NCBI GenBank assembly: GCA_965247265.1
Contig: OZ252002.1
Location: 62,001 to 126,000, forward strand
Length of the DNA stretch: 64,000 nucleotides
Direction of reading: 5' to 3'
Source of the DNA: G965247265 sp965247265
GTDB lineage: Bacteria; Pseudomonadota; Gammaproteobacteria; UBA4575
Each line of letters starts with the position of its first letter. Within the stretch, counting starts at the first letter, position 1. Made by a program: the position numbers and the translations under genes. This document shows, piece by piece, positions 18,491-27,628 of the stretch. The notes below the pieces were generated by a model. It saw only the letters and a list, made by a program, of their open reading frames with translations, had not been told where the DNA came from and did no database searches.

Positions 18491-18880
18491 TTAGATATCG
18501 CATTTACCTCTATCAATCCATGCTGTTTCGTCACTACCTTTATTAAAGACATAATAACGATCAGTAAAATCGCCGGTTTGAAGATCGATAACCAAATTTC
18601 GTTCAAAACCTTTTCCAGTTTTACTATCACTTTTTATTAGTTTTTTATCAAATGTACCTGTAATAGGCTCTTTATCTTGTTCCTGATAAATTGTCACATT
18701 TCCATCACTACTAAATTCAATTCGAAAAAACATGATTTTATTGCTTGAGTATATTTTGCCCGATTGAGGCCATGTCTGTGATTCATTATGGCAGTACAGC
18801 TGTAATGTCTTAGCATGCACAATCGAAATCAATAAAATTGAAATGATAAATACGATTTGCGGAACTAAATTTTTAACCAT
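18491..18880 (-). CDS. Small exported protein, unknown function
   Basis: 129 residues from the ATG at 18880 (the frame extends 16 codons upstream). Signal peptide IVFIISILLISIVHA precedes a small domain with Cys at both ends (QLYCHN, GKCDI), probably disulfide-linked and beta-rich. Convergent with the PLP enzyme, 16 bases apart. Not recognised. Confidence 0.6.
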   Translation of the reverse strand: MVKNLVPQIVFIISILLISIVHAKTLQLYCHNESQTWPQSGKIYSSNKIMFFRIEFSSDGNVTIYQEQDKEPITGTFDKKLIKSDSKTGKGFERNLVIDLQTGDFTDRYYVFNKGSDETAWIDRGKCDI

Positions 18881-19052
18881 CGTGATTGCAAACATACCAA
18901 GTAGATATAAATTAGTAATTAGCTGCACTTATAAAACGCATTAAACTGACAGTTTACATATAGCTATATAATATCAATCCTGTAACTGAATAATACCGAA
19001 TCCTTTAATATCAGGTTATCGACAGTTATTGCTTGGCGATAGAATGTAATTT

Positions 19053-19256
19053 TTACTCAGCCGCACTTCGAAGTTTGTTTTTTATATCTGCAAGACAAAC
19101 CTGCATAAACGAGACATCATAATTATGCTTCTCATTAAGCCAATTGTTTAATTGGTCTAGTCCATCGGCTTCGTAATACTGGCTGATTGTTTTTCTAAGA
19201 CCCGCCTTGGTAAGCTGTTGTGTCTTCAGTGATAACTCATCTCTATGGATATTCAA
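19053..19256 (-). CDS. Small helical protein, or 3' part of a broken exported protein
   Basis: 67 residues from a TTG at 19256 with GCGGAG nine bases upstream. Amphipathic: TQQLTKAGLRKTISQYYEAD is followed by WLNEKHNYDVSFMQVCLADI. Immediately upstream on the same strand is a 35-residue exported peptide (19300-19407); between them, the frame after its stop still reads VTKEAVQNYAEYIKI, which runs on sensibly into this protein with one frame change. Either two small genes or one gene broken by a stop and a frameshift. Confidence 0.45.
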   Translation of the reverse strand: MNIHRDELSLKTQQLTKAGLRKTISQYYEADGLDQLNNWLNEKHNYDVSFMQVCLADIKNKLRSAAE

Positions 19257-19299
19257 TTTTTATATACTCCGCATAGTTTTGAACAGCTTCTTTGGTAAC

Positions 19300-19407
19300 T
19301 TAATGATTGGAATCAATGAGATTGTCTACTTTGCTAGGATCAATCTTTTCTGCATGTACTATTGAAGCAAATAACACAAATATGCCCAACAATAAATTTT
19401 TCTGCAT
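19300..19407 (-). pseudogene. Signal-peptide-bearing 35-residue frame, probably the 5' part of a broken gene
   Basis: ATG with an ideal GAAGGAG site 7 bases upstream. It begins MQKNLLLGIFVLFASIVHAE, a textbook signal peptide, then KIDPSKVDNLIDSNH and a TAA at 19300-19302. The same frame continues past the stop with VTKEAVQNYAEYIK, so a nonsense mutation in a gene continuing through 19053 is the simplest reading. The strong ribosome site argues that it was, or is, translated. Confidence 0.5.
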
Positions 19408-19431
19408 GTTGCTTACTCCTTCAAATATTAA

Positions 19432-19923
19432 CTAGTTGCTGATATGTTGGTACTGAATATATTCTGTATCAAATAAATTATTTTCATCTTTTTGTCGAAA
19501 TTCTCGGCCTATTTCTTTCCACTTTTTTACCTCCCATTTTGGAAAGTAGGTGTCACCATCTAATTTCGTATGGACCATAGTAATAAATAAATATTTTGCT
19601 TGCGATAGTGCATACTCATAAATATCTGCGCCACCTATTACAAAAACTTTAGTATCTTCTGAAGTCGCATTAAAGACTTGCTCCCAGTTTGAAACAACTG
19701 TACAACCTTTACATGCATACTCTTTGTTACGTGTAAGTACAAAGTGCTGACGACCAGGCAAAATACCTGATAGTGATTCAAATGTTTTTCGCCCCATTAC
19801 AATTGGATGACCCATCGTAATTTTTTTAAAACGCTGCAAATCGTCAGGCAAGTGCCATGGGATTTGATTATTTTTACCAATAAGACCTTGTGGGGTCATC
19901 GCTACGATGATTGTGATTTCCAT
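19432..19923 (-). CDS. folA: Dihydrofolate reductase
   Basis: 163 residues. Reduces dihydrofolate to tetrahydrofolate with NADPH, recycling the dihydrofolate made by the ThyA encoded 11 bases upstream. Motifs: VAMTPQGLIGKNNQIPWHLP (substrate loop with the catalytic Asp in LPDDLQRFK), MGRKTFESL (NADPH and folate site), and VIGGADIYEYAL. Last gene of lgt-thyA-folA. Confidence 0.97.
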   Translation of the reverse strand: MEITIIVAMTPQGLIGKNNQIPWHLPDDLQRFKKITMGHPIVMGRKTFESLSGILPGRQHFVLTRNKEYACKGCTVVSNWEQVFNATSEDTKVFVIGGADIYEYALSQAKYLFITMVHTKLDGDTYFPKWEVKKWKEIGREFRQKDENNLFDTEYIQYQHISN

Positions 19924-19934
19924 ATTCAGACCAC

Positions 19935-20729
19935 CTAAACCGCTACAGGTGCAGAGATATGTTCATGACATTGATAATTTAAAAGTTCAAAGTCTTCATA
20001 GACAAAATTAAATATAGAATTAACGTCTGGATTAATTTGCATTATTGGTAACCCATATGGTGTTCGGGTCAATTGTTCTTGCGCTTGTTCGATATGATTA
20101 TTATATAAGTGCACATCACCAAATGTATGTACAAACTCCCCAACTGTATGCCCTGTAACTTTTGCCACCATTTGCAACAGCAATGCATAAGATGCAATGT
20201 TAAAAGGAACCCCTAAAAACACATCTGCACTGCGTTGGTATAGTTGACATGAAAGCTTATTTTGTGCGACGTAAAATTGAAAAAAGGTATGGCATGGTGG
20301 TAACGCCATATTTTCTAATTCACCAACATTCCAAGCACTTACAATGTGACGCCTAGATAAAGGATTTTTTATAAGCTGGTCAATAAGCTGGCTAATTTGA
20401 TCAATGGATCTTCCATCTGCTGCATACCAACTGCGCCATTGAGAACCATAAACGGGTCCCAATTCACCATTTTCATCTGCCCATTCATCCCAAATACTGA
20501 TACCGTTTTTATGTAAATAACTTATGTTGGTTTCGCCACGCAAAAACCACAATAATTCATAAATGATAGATTTTAGATGTAGTTTTTTTGTCGTGAGCAG
20601 AGGAAAGCCGTTTTGCAAATCAAAGCGCATTTGATAACCAAAAACAGAAACGGTTCCCGTGCCTGTACGATCATCTTTTTCTACGCCATGTGTCATAACA
20701 TGATGTAATAGTTCTAAATATTGCTGCAT
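19935..20729 (-). CDS. thyA: Thymidylate synthase
   Basis: 264 residues, the same as Escherichia ThyA. Converts dUMP to dTMP with methylene-tetrahydrofolate. The catalytic cysteine is in LPPCHTFFQFYV, the dUMP-phosphate arginines in QRSADVFLGVPFN, and the usual ASYALLLQMVA follows. Ends in HISAPVAV as the family does. 3 bases after lgt and 11 before folA, the common gammaproteobacterial arrangement. Confidence 0.98.
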   Translation of the reverse strand: MQQYLELLHHVMTHGVEKDDRTGTGTVSVFGYQMRFDLQNGFPLLTTKKLHLKSIIYELLWFLRGETNISYLHKNGISIWDEWADENGELGPVYGSQWRSWYAADGRSIDQISQLIDQLIKNPLSRRHIVSAWNVGELENMALPPCHTFFQFYVAQNKLSCQLYQRSADVFLGVPFNIASYALLLQMVAKVTGHTVGEFVHTFGDVHLYNNHIEQAQEQLTRTPYGLPIMQINPDVNSIFNFVYEDFELLNYQCHEHISAPVAV

Positions 20730-20732
20730 AGC

Positions 20733-21530
20733 TTAATTATCTTTTGGCATACCAAACTTATTATAGGCAAGCCACATGGTTACAAGACCAACAATAATCA
20801 TGGGTATTGTGAGTAATTGACCCATTGTTAACCACCCAAATGCAATGAACATAAGATGCTCATCGGGTTGGCGTACGAATTCAACTACGAATCTAAAAAT
20901 GCCATACAATAAAACAAACAAACCCGCTACCGCACCTATAGGTCGTGGTTTATTAGCAAATATCCATAAAATAACAAACATTACTAAGCCTTCTAAAAAT
21001 GCTTGGTACAGTTGTGAAGGATGTCTAACGAGCTCATCGGCATGTGGAAATACCATTCCCCATGGTAAATCTGTTGGTCGACCCCATAGTTCTCCATTAA
21101 TGAAGTTACCTATTCTGCCTGCGCCCAAACCTAGAGGAACCATGGGTGCTACAAAATCACACATACGCAAAAAACCATACCCTTTGGAGTGTTGATAAAC
21201 CCAATAGGCAACCGCCACGCCAATCAATCCACCATGAAAACTCATGCCACCTTCCCAAACTTTAAATAAATATAGTGGGTTTTCTAAAAAGTGTGAATAA
21301 TTGTAAAATAGAACCGAACCAATTCGCCCGCCTAGTATTACGCCCAACATCCCATAAAACAAAATATCGCCAACTTCATCGGGCTGGGCAACAACGTGAT
21401 GTTTGCGGGCATGAATACGCCCAACCCACCAAAACAATAAAAACCCAATGGCATACATTAAGCCGTACCAACGTAATTTCAGCGGGCCAACAGAAGCGAT
21501 TACGGGGTCTATCTCGGGGAAAGGAAGCAT
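20733..21530 (-). CDS. lgt: Prolipoprotein diacylglyceryl transferase
   Basis: 265 residues with about seven membrane helices. Attaches diacylglycerol from phosphatidylglycerol to the lipobox Cys of prolipoproteins in the inner membrane. Visible: YGLMYAIGFLLFWW, the conserved HGGLIGV in helix 3-4 and the Lgt signature GRIGNFINGELWGRP with its essential Arg and Glu. First gene of the lgt-thyA-folA operon. Confidence 0.97.
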   Translation of the reverse strand: MLPFPEIDPVIASVGPLKLRWYGLMYAIGFLLFWWVGRIHARKHHVVAQPDEVGDILFYGMLGVILGGRIGSVLFYNYSHFLENPLYLFKVWEGGMSFHGGLIGVAVAYWVYQHSKGYGFLRMCDFVAPMVPLGLGAGRIGNFINGELWGRPTDLPWGMVFPHADELVRHPSQLYQAFLEGLVMFVILWIFANKPRPIGAVAGLFVLLYGIFRFVVEFVRQPDEHLMFIAFGWLTMGQLLTIPMIIVGLVTMWLAYNKFGMPKDN

Positions 21531-21674
21531 GTTTACATCATATCATCAGCAAATTGATCCAACTTAATAAATAGATTTACTTTGATAAGGGGTATAAATA
21601 TTAAACAGTACATTTTTAAAACAAACTTCATAATCAGAATAACATCTTCATTAAAAATTTGAGAAGATCGAATC

Positions 21675-23771
21675 ATGAATGAAGATAAAAATCATCTTGC
21701 AGATCAGACCAGCCCATACTTGCTGCAACATGCAGACAACCCTGTAAATTGGTACCCATGGTGCGAATCTGCAATTGAGCGCGCTAAGCAAGAAAACAAA
21801 CCAATTTTGTTGTCGATTGGTTATTCAGCGTGTCACTGGTGCCATGTTATGGCGCATGAATCTTTTGACGATGACAGCACTGCTAAAGTAATGAATGAGT
21901 TGTTTGTAAATATTAAAATTGATCGGGAAGAGCGGCCTGATATCGATAAAATTTATCAAACTGCACAATTTTTGCTCACGCAACGAACAGGAGGTTGGCC
22001 GCTTACCATGTTTTTAACCCCAAATGATCAAATGCCATTTTTTGGGGGGACTTATTTCCCAAATGAAGCACGCCATGGATTACCAGCATTTAAAGACTTG
22101 CTCAAACACATCTCTGATTTTTATAGCAATCGCCGTAATGAAATCGCCAGGCAAAATCAGTCCATGCACACTGCCTTACAACAAATTTATGAGCCCAACT
22201 ATTCAAGCTTTGATATAAGACTAGAAATATTAGATAAATGTAATCAAAATTTGGAGCAGACCTTTGATGCACAAAATGGCGGATTTGGAAATGCACCAAA
22301 ATTTCCTCACCCCAGCAACATTGAGCGACTACTTCGCTATTATGCAAACGCAAATTTAAATCAAGATGAAAAACCGAGAGCTTTGCATGCTGCAATTTTT
22401 ACATTGCAAAAAATGGCTGCTGGTGGCATTTATGATCATGTAGGTGGTGGTTTCAGTCGTTATTCAGTAGATAACTATTGGATGATTCCACACTTTGAAA
22501 AAATGCTATATGACAACGGCCCATTACTAGCGTTGTATGCACAGACATTTGCGATGACAAACATGGCGCAGTTTCAACTGGTTTGTGAGGGAACAACAAG
22601 CTGGATTATGCGAGAGATGCAATCACCTGAAGGAGGCTACTATTCTACCCTTGATGCAGACTCAGAAGGTGTAGAAGGAAAATTTTATGTGTGGGATCGC
22701 GAACAAATTGAGCAAGTCTTAAACAAAGATGAATTCGAAATTTTTGCGCCGTATTTTGGCATAGACCGAACACCAAACTTTGAAGGCAAGTACCATTTGC
22801 ATACGTTTGTAACTGAAACTGAATTATGCAAAAAACAATCTATGAATTCTGAAGAAATTCATAAACGACTTGATGAAGCTAAACAAAAATTATTTTCAAC
22901 TCGTGAGAAGAGAATTCGTCCAGGAAGAGATGAAAAGATTCTAACTAGCTGGAATGCACTCATGATTTGTGGCATGGCCATTGCAGGTCGTGTTTTTAAC
23001 CAAGATTCATATATTCAATCAGCAGATCATGCTTTAAGTTTCTTACGACAAACTATGTGGAACAAACAACGTCTATATGCCACTTATAAAGATGGGAAAG
23101 CACATCTTGATGCGTACTTAGATGATTATGCGTTTCTGCTCGATGCAATTCTTGAAATGCTTCAAGCGCGTTGGCGCACCGAGGATTTAAATTGGGCATG
23201 TGAACTGGCGGATGTGCTACTTGATCAATTTGAAGACAAAGCATTAGGCGGTTTCTATTTTACTGCAAATGACCACGAACAATTAATACAAAGACCAAAA
23301 ACACTAAGCGATGAAGCCACACCTTCTGGCAATGGCATTGCTGCAATCTCACTGGCACGCTTGGGCTACCTACTAGGCGAAACAAAATATATTGATGCCG
23401 CAGAGCGCACCTTACAATTTGCAGGCCAAGCCATAAGCCAATCACCTATGGGTCACACAAGTTTGTTGCATGCCTACGAAGAACAAATTTTTCCTCCTCT
23501 CTTAATTATACTTCGTGGCGAGTCAAGTACATTATTAAAATGGCAACATACATGTAATTTAGGCTATGCACCGCAACGTTTAGTATTTGCTATTCATTCA
23601 GAAGAAGCCGAATTACCAAGTGCATTAGTAGATAAAAAGCATAAAAATTCAAACAGTGAAGGTGTTACAGCGTATTTTTGTCAAGGCATGCAATGTGATT
23701 CACCGATCGAAGACTATGAAGAACTGAGAATTGCTCTAAGCAAAGCTTGTATTACTTCTACACACCATTAA
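21675..23771 (+). CDS. DUF255 / YyaL-type thioredoxin-fold protein
   Basis: 698 residues. An N-terminal thioredoxin-like domain (NPVNWYPWCESAIERAK, SIGYSACHWCHVMAHESF with a CHWC motif in place of CGPC) is joined to an N-acylglucosamine-2-epimerase/mannosidase-like alpha-barrel that fills the C terminus (FPHPSNIERLLRYY, VGGGFSRYSVDNYWMIPHFE, RIRPGRDEKILTSWNALM). This is the YyaL/SPATA20 family; its biochemical role is unsettled. Monocistronic apart from the following acyltransferase 13 bases on. Confidence 0.93.
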   Translation: MNEDKNHLADQTSPYLLQHADNPVNWYPWCESAIERAKQENKPILLSIGYSACHWCHVMAHESFDDDSTAKVMNELFVNIKIDREERPDIDKIYQTAQFLLTQRTGGWPLTMFLTPNDQMPFFGGTYFPNEARHGLPAFKDLLKHISDFYSNRRNEIARQNQSMHTALQQIYEPNYSSFDIRLEILDKCNQNLEQTFDAQNGGFGNAPKFPHPSNIERLLRYYANANLNQDEKPRALHAAIFTLQKMAAGGIYDHVGGGFSRYSVDNYWMIPHFEKMLYDNGPLLALYAQTFAMTNMAQFQLVCEGTTSWIMREMQSPEGGYYSTLDADSEGVEGKFYVWDREQIEQVLNKDEFEIFAPYFGIDRTPNFEGKYHLHTFVTETELCKKQSMNSEEIHKRLDEAKQKLFSTREKRIRPGRDEKILTSWNALMICGMAIAGRVFNQDSYIQSADHALSFLRQTMWNKQRLYATYKDGKAHLDAYLDDYAFLLDAILEMLQARWRTEDLNWACELADVLLDQFEDKALGGFYFTANDHEQLIQRPKTLSDEATPSGNGIAAISLARLGYLLGETKYIDAAERTLQFAGQAISQSPMGHTSLLHAYEEQIFPPLLIILRGESSTLLKWQHTCNLGYAPQRLVFAIHSEEAELPSALVDKKHKNSNSEGVTAYFCQGMQCDSPIEDYEELRIALSKACITSTHH

Positions 23772-23784
23772 GTAGCAAACGAAC

Positions 23785-24552
23785 ATGATGGATACGTGTA
23801 GAGGTATATTTCGATTAGCTCATTTAGTACTTCACCTCTTTAAGGGATTATTTTTATCCTATACAAAACTTCATGGAACCCAGAGCCATGATCTTAATGA
23901 TGACCAACAAAATATTATTACTAGTTGGCTACATCGTAGTGCTGAAATTATTGGTGTAAATATACAAGTGCATGGCAAATCGGCAACCGCGCCTTGCTTT
24001 ATAGTGTCTAACCATATTTCTTGGTTAGACATTTTAATTATTGCCTCCGTATTACCTGTTTCTTTTTTATCTAAGGCAGAAGTACGAAACTGGTCAATAA
24101 TCGGTACACTTGCAGCAAAAGCTGGAACATTATTTATTCAACGTGGTTCAAAAAATGGTGCAACAGAAGCAATTGAATTAATGCGAGTAAAGCTATTGGC
24201 AGGTCATAACGTCGCCTCATTTCCTGAAGCTAAAACAACTTATGGGAAATCCATACATACTTTTCACCCACGGTTATTTGCTGCAGCGGTTGAAACAAAT
24301 ACACTGGTCCAGCCTATTGCTATACGCTATCCACATCCAAATGGCATTAACCCTATTGTGCCTTATGTAGAAGAGCCAAATTTTATTAAGCATGCATTTA
24401 AAATCATGTGCGCAAAATACACAGTCGCAGAAGTGACTTTGTGTGATCCCATTGAGGCTAAAGGAATGGAAAGAAAAGAACTTGCGCAATTAGCAAAAAT
24501 TTCTATTTCAAATGTTATTGAAAAATCTTCAACTCAAGCTAATTTAACCTAA
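23785..24552 (+). CDS. plsC: 1-acyl-sn-glycerol-3-phosphate acyltransferase family
   Basis: 255 residues. Acylates lysophosphatidic acid at the membrane. HX4D motif in VSNHISWLDILI (about residue 75), acceptor-site FIQRGSKN and the FPEAKTTYG segment where the family usually has FPEGT; the Gly-to-Ala change is worth noting. N-terminal hydrophobic stretch LAHLVLHLFKGLFL. It overlaps tpx convergently by 9 bases. Could also be a lipid-A- or ornithine-lipid-type acyltransferase. Confidence 0.87.
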   Translation: MMDTCRGIFRLAHLVLHLFKGLFLSYTKLHGTQSHDLNDDQQNIITSWLHRSAEIIGVNIQVHGKSATAPCFIVSNHISWLDILIIASVLPVSFLSKAEVRNWSIIGTLAAKAGTLFIQRGSKNGATEAIELMRVKLLAGHNVASFPEAKTTYGKSIHTFHPRLFAAAVETNTLVQPIAIRYPHPNGINPIVPYVEEPNFIKHAFKIMCAKYTVAEVTLCDPIEAKGMERKELAQLAKISISNVIEKSSTQANLT

Positions 24553-25044
24553 GGCTCGTAGCGCAGCTTCATAGTCTGGTTCTTGTGCAATTTCACTTAC
24601 CAACTCAGTATGAATGACAGAATTTTCTTGGTCTAGAACAACCACTGCACGCGCAGTAATGCCCGCAAGCGGGCCGTCTTTAATAAAGACCCCATAATCT
24701 TTTGAAAAATCATCGGATCGCATTATAGAAAGCGGCTTCACTTTTTCTAATGTTTCGGCACCACAAAACCTAGACATTGCAAATGGTAAATCTGCAGCAA
24801 TTATTAAAAAAACGGTATCTTCATGTTCTTGTGCAAAATCATTAAATTTTTTCGTTGAGGTAGCACATACTGGAGTATCTAAACTAGGCACAATACTAAG
24901 AATTTTTTTCTTTCCTGGAAACGTAGAAAGAGAAGTATTTTCTAAATCTGTATTTACAAGTGTAAAGTCAGGTGCAGTTGAACCAATTTCAGGTAAGTTT
25001 CCATTTGTGTTTATTTCATTCCCCTGCAGTGTAATCTTCGCCAT
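24544..25044 (-). CDS. tpx: Thiol peroxidase (2-Cys peroxiredoxin)
   Basis: 166 residues, standard. Reduces lipid and alkyl hydroperoxides with thioredoxin. Peroxidatic Cys in PSLDTPVCATSTKKFND (about residue 60) and resolving Cys in SRFCGAETLEKV (about 94), the atypical 2-Cys arrangement of Tpx. Cytoplasmic or periplasmic cannot be told; there is no signal peptide. Located between gcvH and plsC. Confidence 0.97.
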   Translation of the reverse strand: MAKITLQGNEINTNGNLPEIGSTAPDFTLVNTDLENTSLSTFPGKKKILSIVPSLDTPVCATSTKKFNDFAQEHEDTVFLIIAADLPFAMSRFCGAETLEKVKPLSIMRSDDFSKDYGVFIKDGPLAGITARAVVVLDQENSVIHTELVSEIAQEPDYEAALRALG

Positions 25045-25112
25045 TATAATTTTTCTCCAATGATGATTAAATTAATGCAATTGCATTTTATAATTATATA
25101 AGAATCTAAATA

Positions 25113-25499
25113 CTAGTTTAATATGTATGAGTCATATTGACTTGCATCCATCAGGCTGTCAATTGCTGCTTTATCATACAATTGCACTTTACATATCCAT
25201 CCATCTTCATATGGAGACTCGTTTATTTTCTCGGGCGAATTAACCAATTTTTCATTTATTTCAACAACTTTACCATCAGCAGGTGCATTAATATCGCTCG
25301 CTGTTTTAACGGATTCTACTACTGCACATGACTCTGTCGATTTACACTCTTGACCTACTACCGGTAATTCAACATATACAATATCCTCTAGTTCCGATTG
25401 CGCATACTCAGTAATTCCAATTTTTGCTATATCGTCTGTTTCTATTAACAGCCATATATGCTGATCCGAGTAAATACGATCATCAGGTGTCTTGCTCAT
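25113..25499 (-). CDS. gcvH: Glycine cleavage system H protein (lipoyl carrier)
   Basis: 128 residues. Carries the aminomethyl group on a lipoyl-lysine, here the Lys of SCAVVESVKTASDINAP (about residue 64). HIWLLIETDDIAKIGITEYA and DIVYVELPVVG are family-typical. gcvT and gcvP are not adjacent, so this is an isolated copy: it could serve a system encoded elsewhere or act as a lipoate carrier. Divergent from the copper chaperone gene. Confidence 0.93.
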   Translation of the reverse strand: MSKTPDDRIYSDQHIWLLIETDDIAKIGITEYAQSELEDIVYVELPVVGQECKSTESCAVVESVKTASDINAPADGKVVEINEKLVNSPEKINESPYEDGWICKVQLYDKAAIDSLMDASQYDSYILN

Positions 25500-25592
25500 G
25501 CTTGTGGTTATGACTACAGTATTGAAAATTGTATGAACTATTGATAAAAATATGTGTTCTATATTAAAAATTTAAACGTATTTCTTATTAAA

Positions 25593-26033
25593 ATGAAACT
25601 AATTTATTTATTAATTTTGATTAACTGCATACTGCTAACATCTTGCACGAATGAGCAAGAAGGAATCATTACTATTCAAGACGCATGGCTACGTGAAGCA
25701 CCGCCAAATGCATCTGCAATGGCCGGTTATTTGACAATTCACAACAATACCACGCAAGACAAAATGCTGACATTTGCCAAAAGTAAACATTTCAATGCCA
25801 TTGAATTTCACCGCACAACATTTGAAGATGATATCGCCAAAATGCGCCGCTATGATGAGTTATCCATTCCAGCGGGGCAATCACGTGAATTTAAGCCAGG
25901 TGATTTTCATTTAATGCTATTTGGGCCTAAAGAAGCTTTAAAATCTGGGGATGAAGTAGTAGTCACATTATGCATTCTAGACAAAGAAAATCTTGAAGAA
26001 ATTGACATCAACATGCATGTAAAGAAGCCCTAG
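25593..26033 (+). CDS. Periplasmic copper chaperone, PCu(A)C family
   Basis: 146 residues from the ATG at 25593; an earlier in-frame ATG at 25554 would place extra residues before the leader. LILINCILLTSCTNEQ looks like a lipoprotein leader with a lipobox Cys. The copper motif H-x10-M-x21-H-x-M is exact: EFHRTTFEDDIAKM followed 21 residues later by HLM. Delivers Cu(I) to cytochrome oxidase. No oxidase genes in the window; the tungstate transporter follows 156 bases on. Confidence 0.9.
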   Translation: MKLIYLLILINCILLTSCTNEQEGIITIQDAWLREAPPNASAMAGYLTIHNNTTQDKMLTFAKSKHFNAIEFHRTTFEDDIAKMRRYDELSIPAGQSREFKPGDFHLMLFGPKEALKSGDEVVVTLCILDKENLEEIDINMHVKKP

Positions 26034-26107
26034 TTTCACATCTCAATTTTAATTAACCACTTAATCATCCTAGATATAATAATCCAATATTCTTAATTCG
26101 AGCCCTG

Positions 26108-26125
26108 CCGAAGTCTTAATTTCGG
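26108..26125 (+). other. Small hairpin upstream of the tungstate transporter operon
   Basis: CCGAA and TTCGG form a 5-bp stem around GTCTTAAT. It is 65 bases before the permease start and is not followed by a T-run, so it is a poor terminator; it could be a leader structure. Weak evidence. Confidence 0.25.
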
Positions 26126-26189
26126 TATGATTACCTATAAAATATAACTATAAGACCTCGTCACTGTATAATAATAACTGGTATTCGTC

Positions 26190-26894
26190 TTGAACGATTT
26201 TTCACAAGCTTTTTTTAAAGCAGTCCAGCTTATTACTCAGCTGGATCCAGATTTATTAGAGATCGTTTTTTTATCACTACGCGTAAGCTTAACTGCTGTA
26301 TTCATTGCCAGCATAATAGGCTTGCCTTTAGGTGCTGCGCTGGCGTTATACAAATTTTTTGGGCGTGGCTTTATCGTAGCATTACTAAATGCCTTCATGG
26401 GTTTGCCACCTGTTGTTGTTGGATTAGTTGTTTATTTAATTTTATCTCGCTCTGGCCCGCTTGGTGTTTTAGGTTTGTTGTTTACACCAACTGCAATGAT
26501 CATTGCACAAGTTTGCTTAATCACACCTATCGTAGCTGCGTTAAGCAGACAAACTATATTGGATGCTAATGATGAATATTACGATCAACTGCGAGCACTT
26601 GGCGCAAACTCATTGAATATGATGCGGACATTATTATGGGAAACAAAATATAGTTTGCTGACATGCATCATAGCAGGCTTTGGACGAGCAATTGCTGAAG
26701 TTGGTGCAGTCTTAATTGTTGGTGGAAATATTAATCACTCCACACGTGTTATGACGACAGCAATTGCTCTTGAAACAAGAAAAGGTAATGTTGAACTGGC
26801 ACTAGCATTAGGAATGATTTTAATTGTAATTTCTTTGTTAGTGACATCCATCGTAATGAGCGTTAAGCATGCTGCTTATCAATATCACAATTAA
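26190..26894 (+). CDS. tupB: Tungstate-type ABC transporter, permease subunit
   Basis: 234 residues from a TTG start. Five or six membrane helices; the coupling loop EYYDQLRALGANSLNMMRTL and AGFGRAIAEVGAVLIVGG are the permease EAA-type motif of the WtpB/TupB/ModB branch. Forms the channel for the ATPase (26900) and binding protein (27618) that follow at 5 bases and an 11-base overlap. The assignment to tungstate rather than molybdate rests mainly on the TupA-like binding protein. Confidence 0.87.
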   Translation: MNDFSQAFFKAVQLITQLDPDLLEIVFLSLRVSLTAVFIASIIGLPLGAALALYKFFGRGFIVALLNAFMGLPPVVVGLVVYLILSRSGPLGVLGLLFTPTAMIIAQVCLITPIVAALSRQTILDANDEYYDQLRALGANSLNMMRTLLWETKYSLLTCIIAGFGRAIAEVGAVLIVGGNINHSTRVMTTAIALETRKGNVELALALGMILIVISLLVTSIVMSVKHAAYQYHN

Positions 26895-26899
26895 ACAAA

Positions 26900-27628
26900 A
26901 TGAATAGCGAACCTGCCCTACCACTTCATATCGATCATTTGCATGTGACGAGGAAAGGTAACACGCTATTAAGTGACATCAATTATACGATTGATACACA
27001 TGGGGTAACGGTGATTCTAGGGCCAAATGGAGCAGGAAAAAGTCTGCTATTACAAATTGCACATGGCTTGATTGAACCAAATGAAGGCTTTGTAAGATGG
27101 AACCAACAAAAACCCCAGCCCCATCACTCCTGGCGGACATTTGTATTTCAAACGCCTGTACTTCTGCGCCGCAGTGTACGCGCAAATATTGAATATGTGT
27201 TGGCATTGCATAATATTGATAAATCAAAGCATAATGCGCTCATTCAAGAAGCCCTGAATCACACTGGTTTGGCGAATCTTGCAAGTCGAAGTGCGCGTGT
27301 ACTATCTGGAGGTGAGCAACAACGATTAAGCATTGCGCGAGCATGGGTATTGCATCCCAAAGTTATACTGCTTGACGAACCAACGGCTGAATTGGACCCA
27401 GTCGGCACAGCATATATTGAAAATCTTATCGAGACAATTACAGATGAAGGCACTAAAATAGTCATGACAACCCATGACTTAGGGCAGGCGCAAAGACTTG
27501 CTAACGATATTATATTTTTACACCAAGGCAAATTGCTTGAGTGTTCTTTAGCTAAAAGCTTTTTTATTAAACCTGCTACAGCTACAGCACAAAATTTCAT
27601 CAAAGGAAAATTATTGAATGAGGATTAG
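26900..27628 (+). CDS. tupC: Tungstate-type ABC transporter, ATPase subunit
   Basis: 242 residues. Walker A GPNGAGKSLLLQIAHG (about residue 38), Q-loop in FQTPVLLRRSVR, signature LSGGEQQRLSIARAW (about 136), Walker B VILLDEPTAELDP and H-loop TTHDLGQAQ. No C-terminal TOBE domain is visible, unlike ModC. Powers the oxyanion import system, cytoplasmic face. Confidence 0.92.
   Translation: MNSEPALPLHIDHLHVTRKGNTLLSDINYTIDTHGVTVILGPNGAGKSLLLQIAHGLIEPNEGFVRWNQQKPQPHHSWRTFVFQTPVLLRRSVRANIEYVLALHNIDKSKHNALIQEALNHTGLANLASRSARVLSGGEQQRLSIARAWVLHPKVILLDEPTAELDPVGTAYIENLIETITDEGTKIVMTTHDLGQAQRLANDIIFLHQGKLLECSLAKSFFIKPATATAQNFIKGKLLNED

Noticed and set aside
26041..26189. Molybdenum-cofactor-type riboswitch before the tungstate transporter
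   Set aside because: Only a five-bp hairpin is visible; the multi-stem layout of that riboswitch is not.
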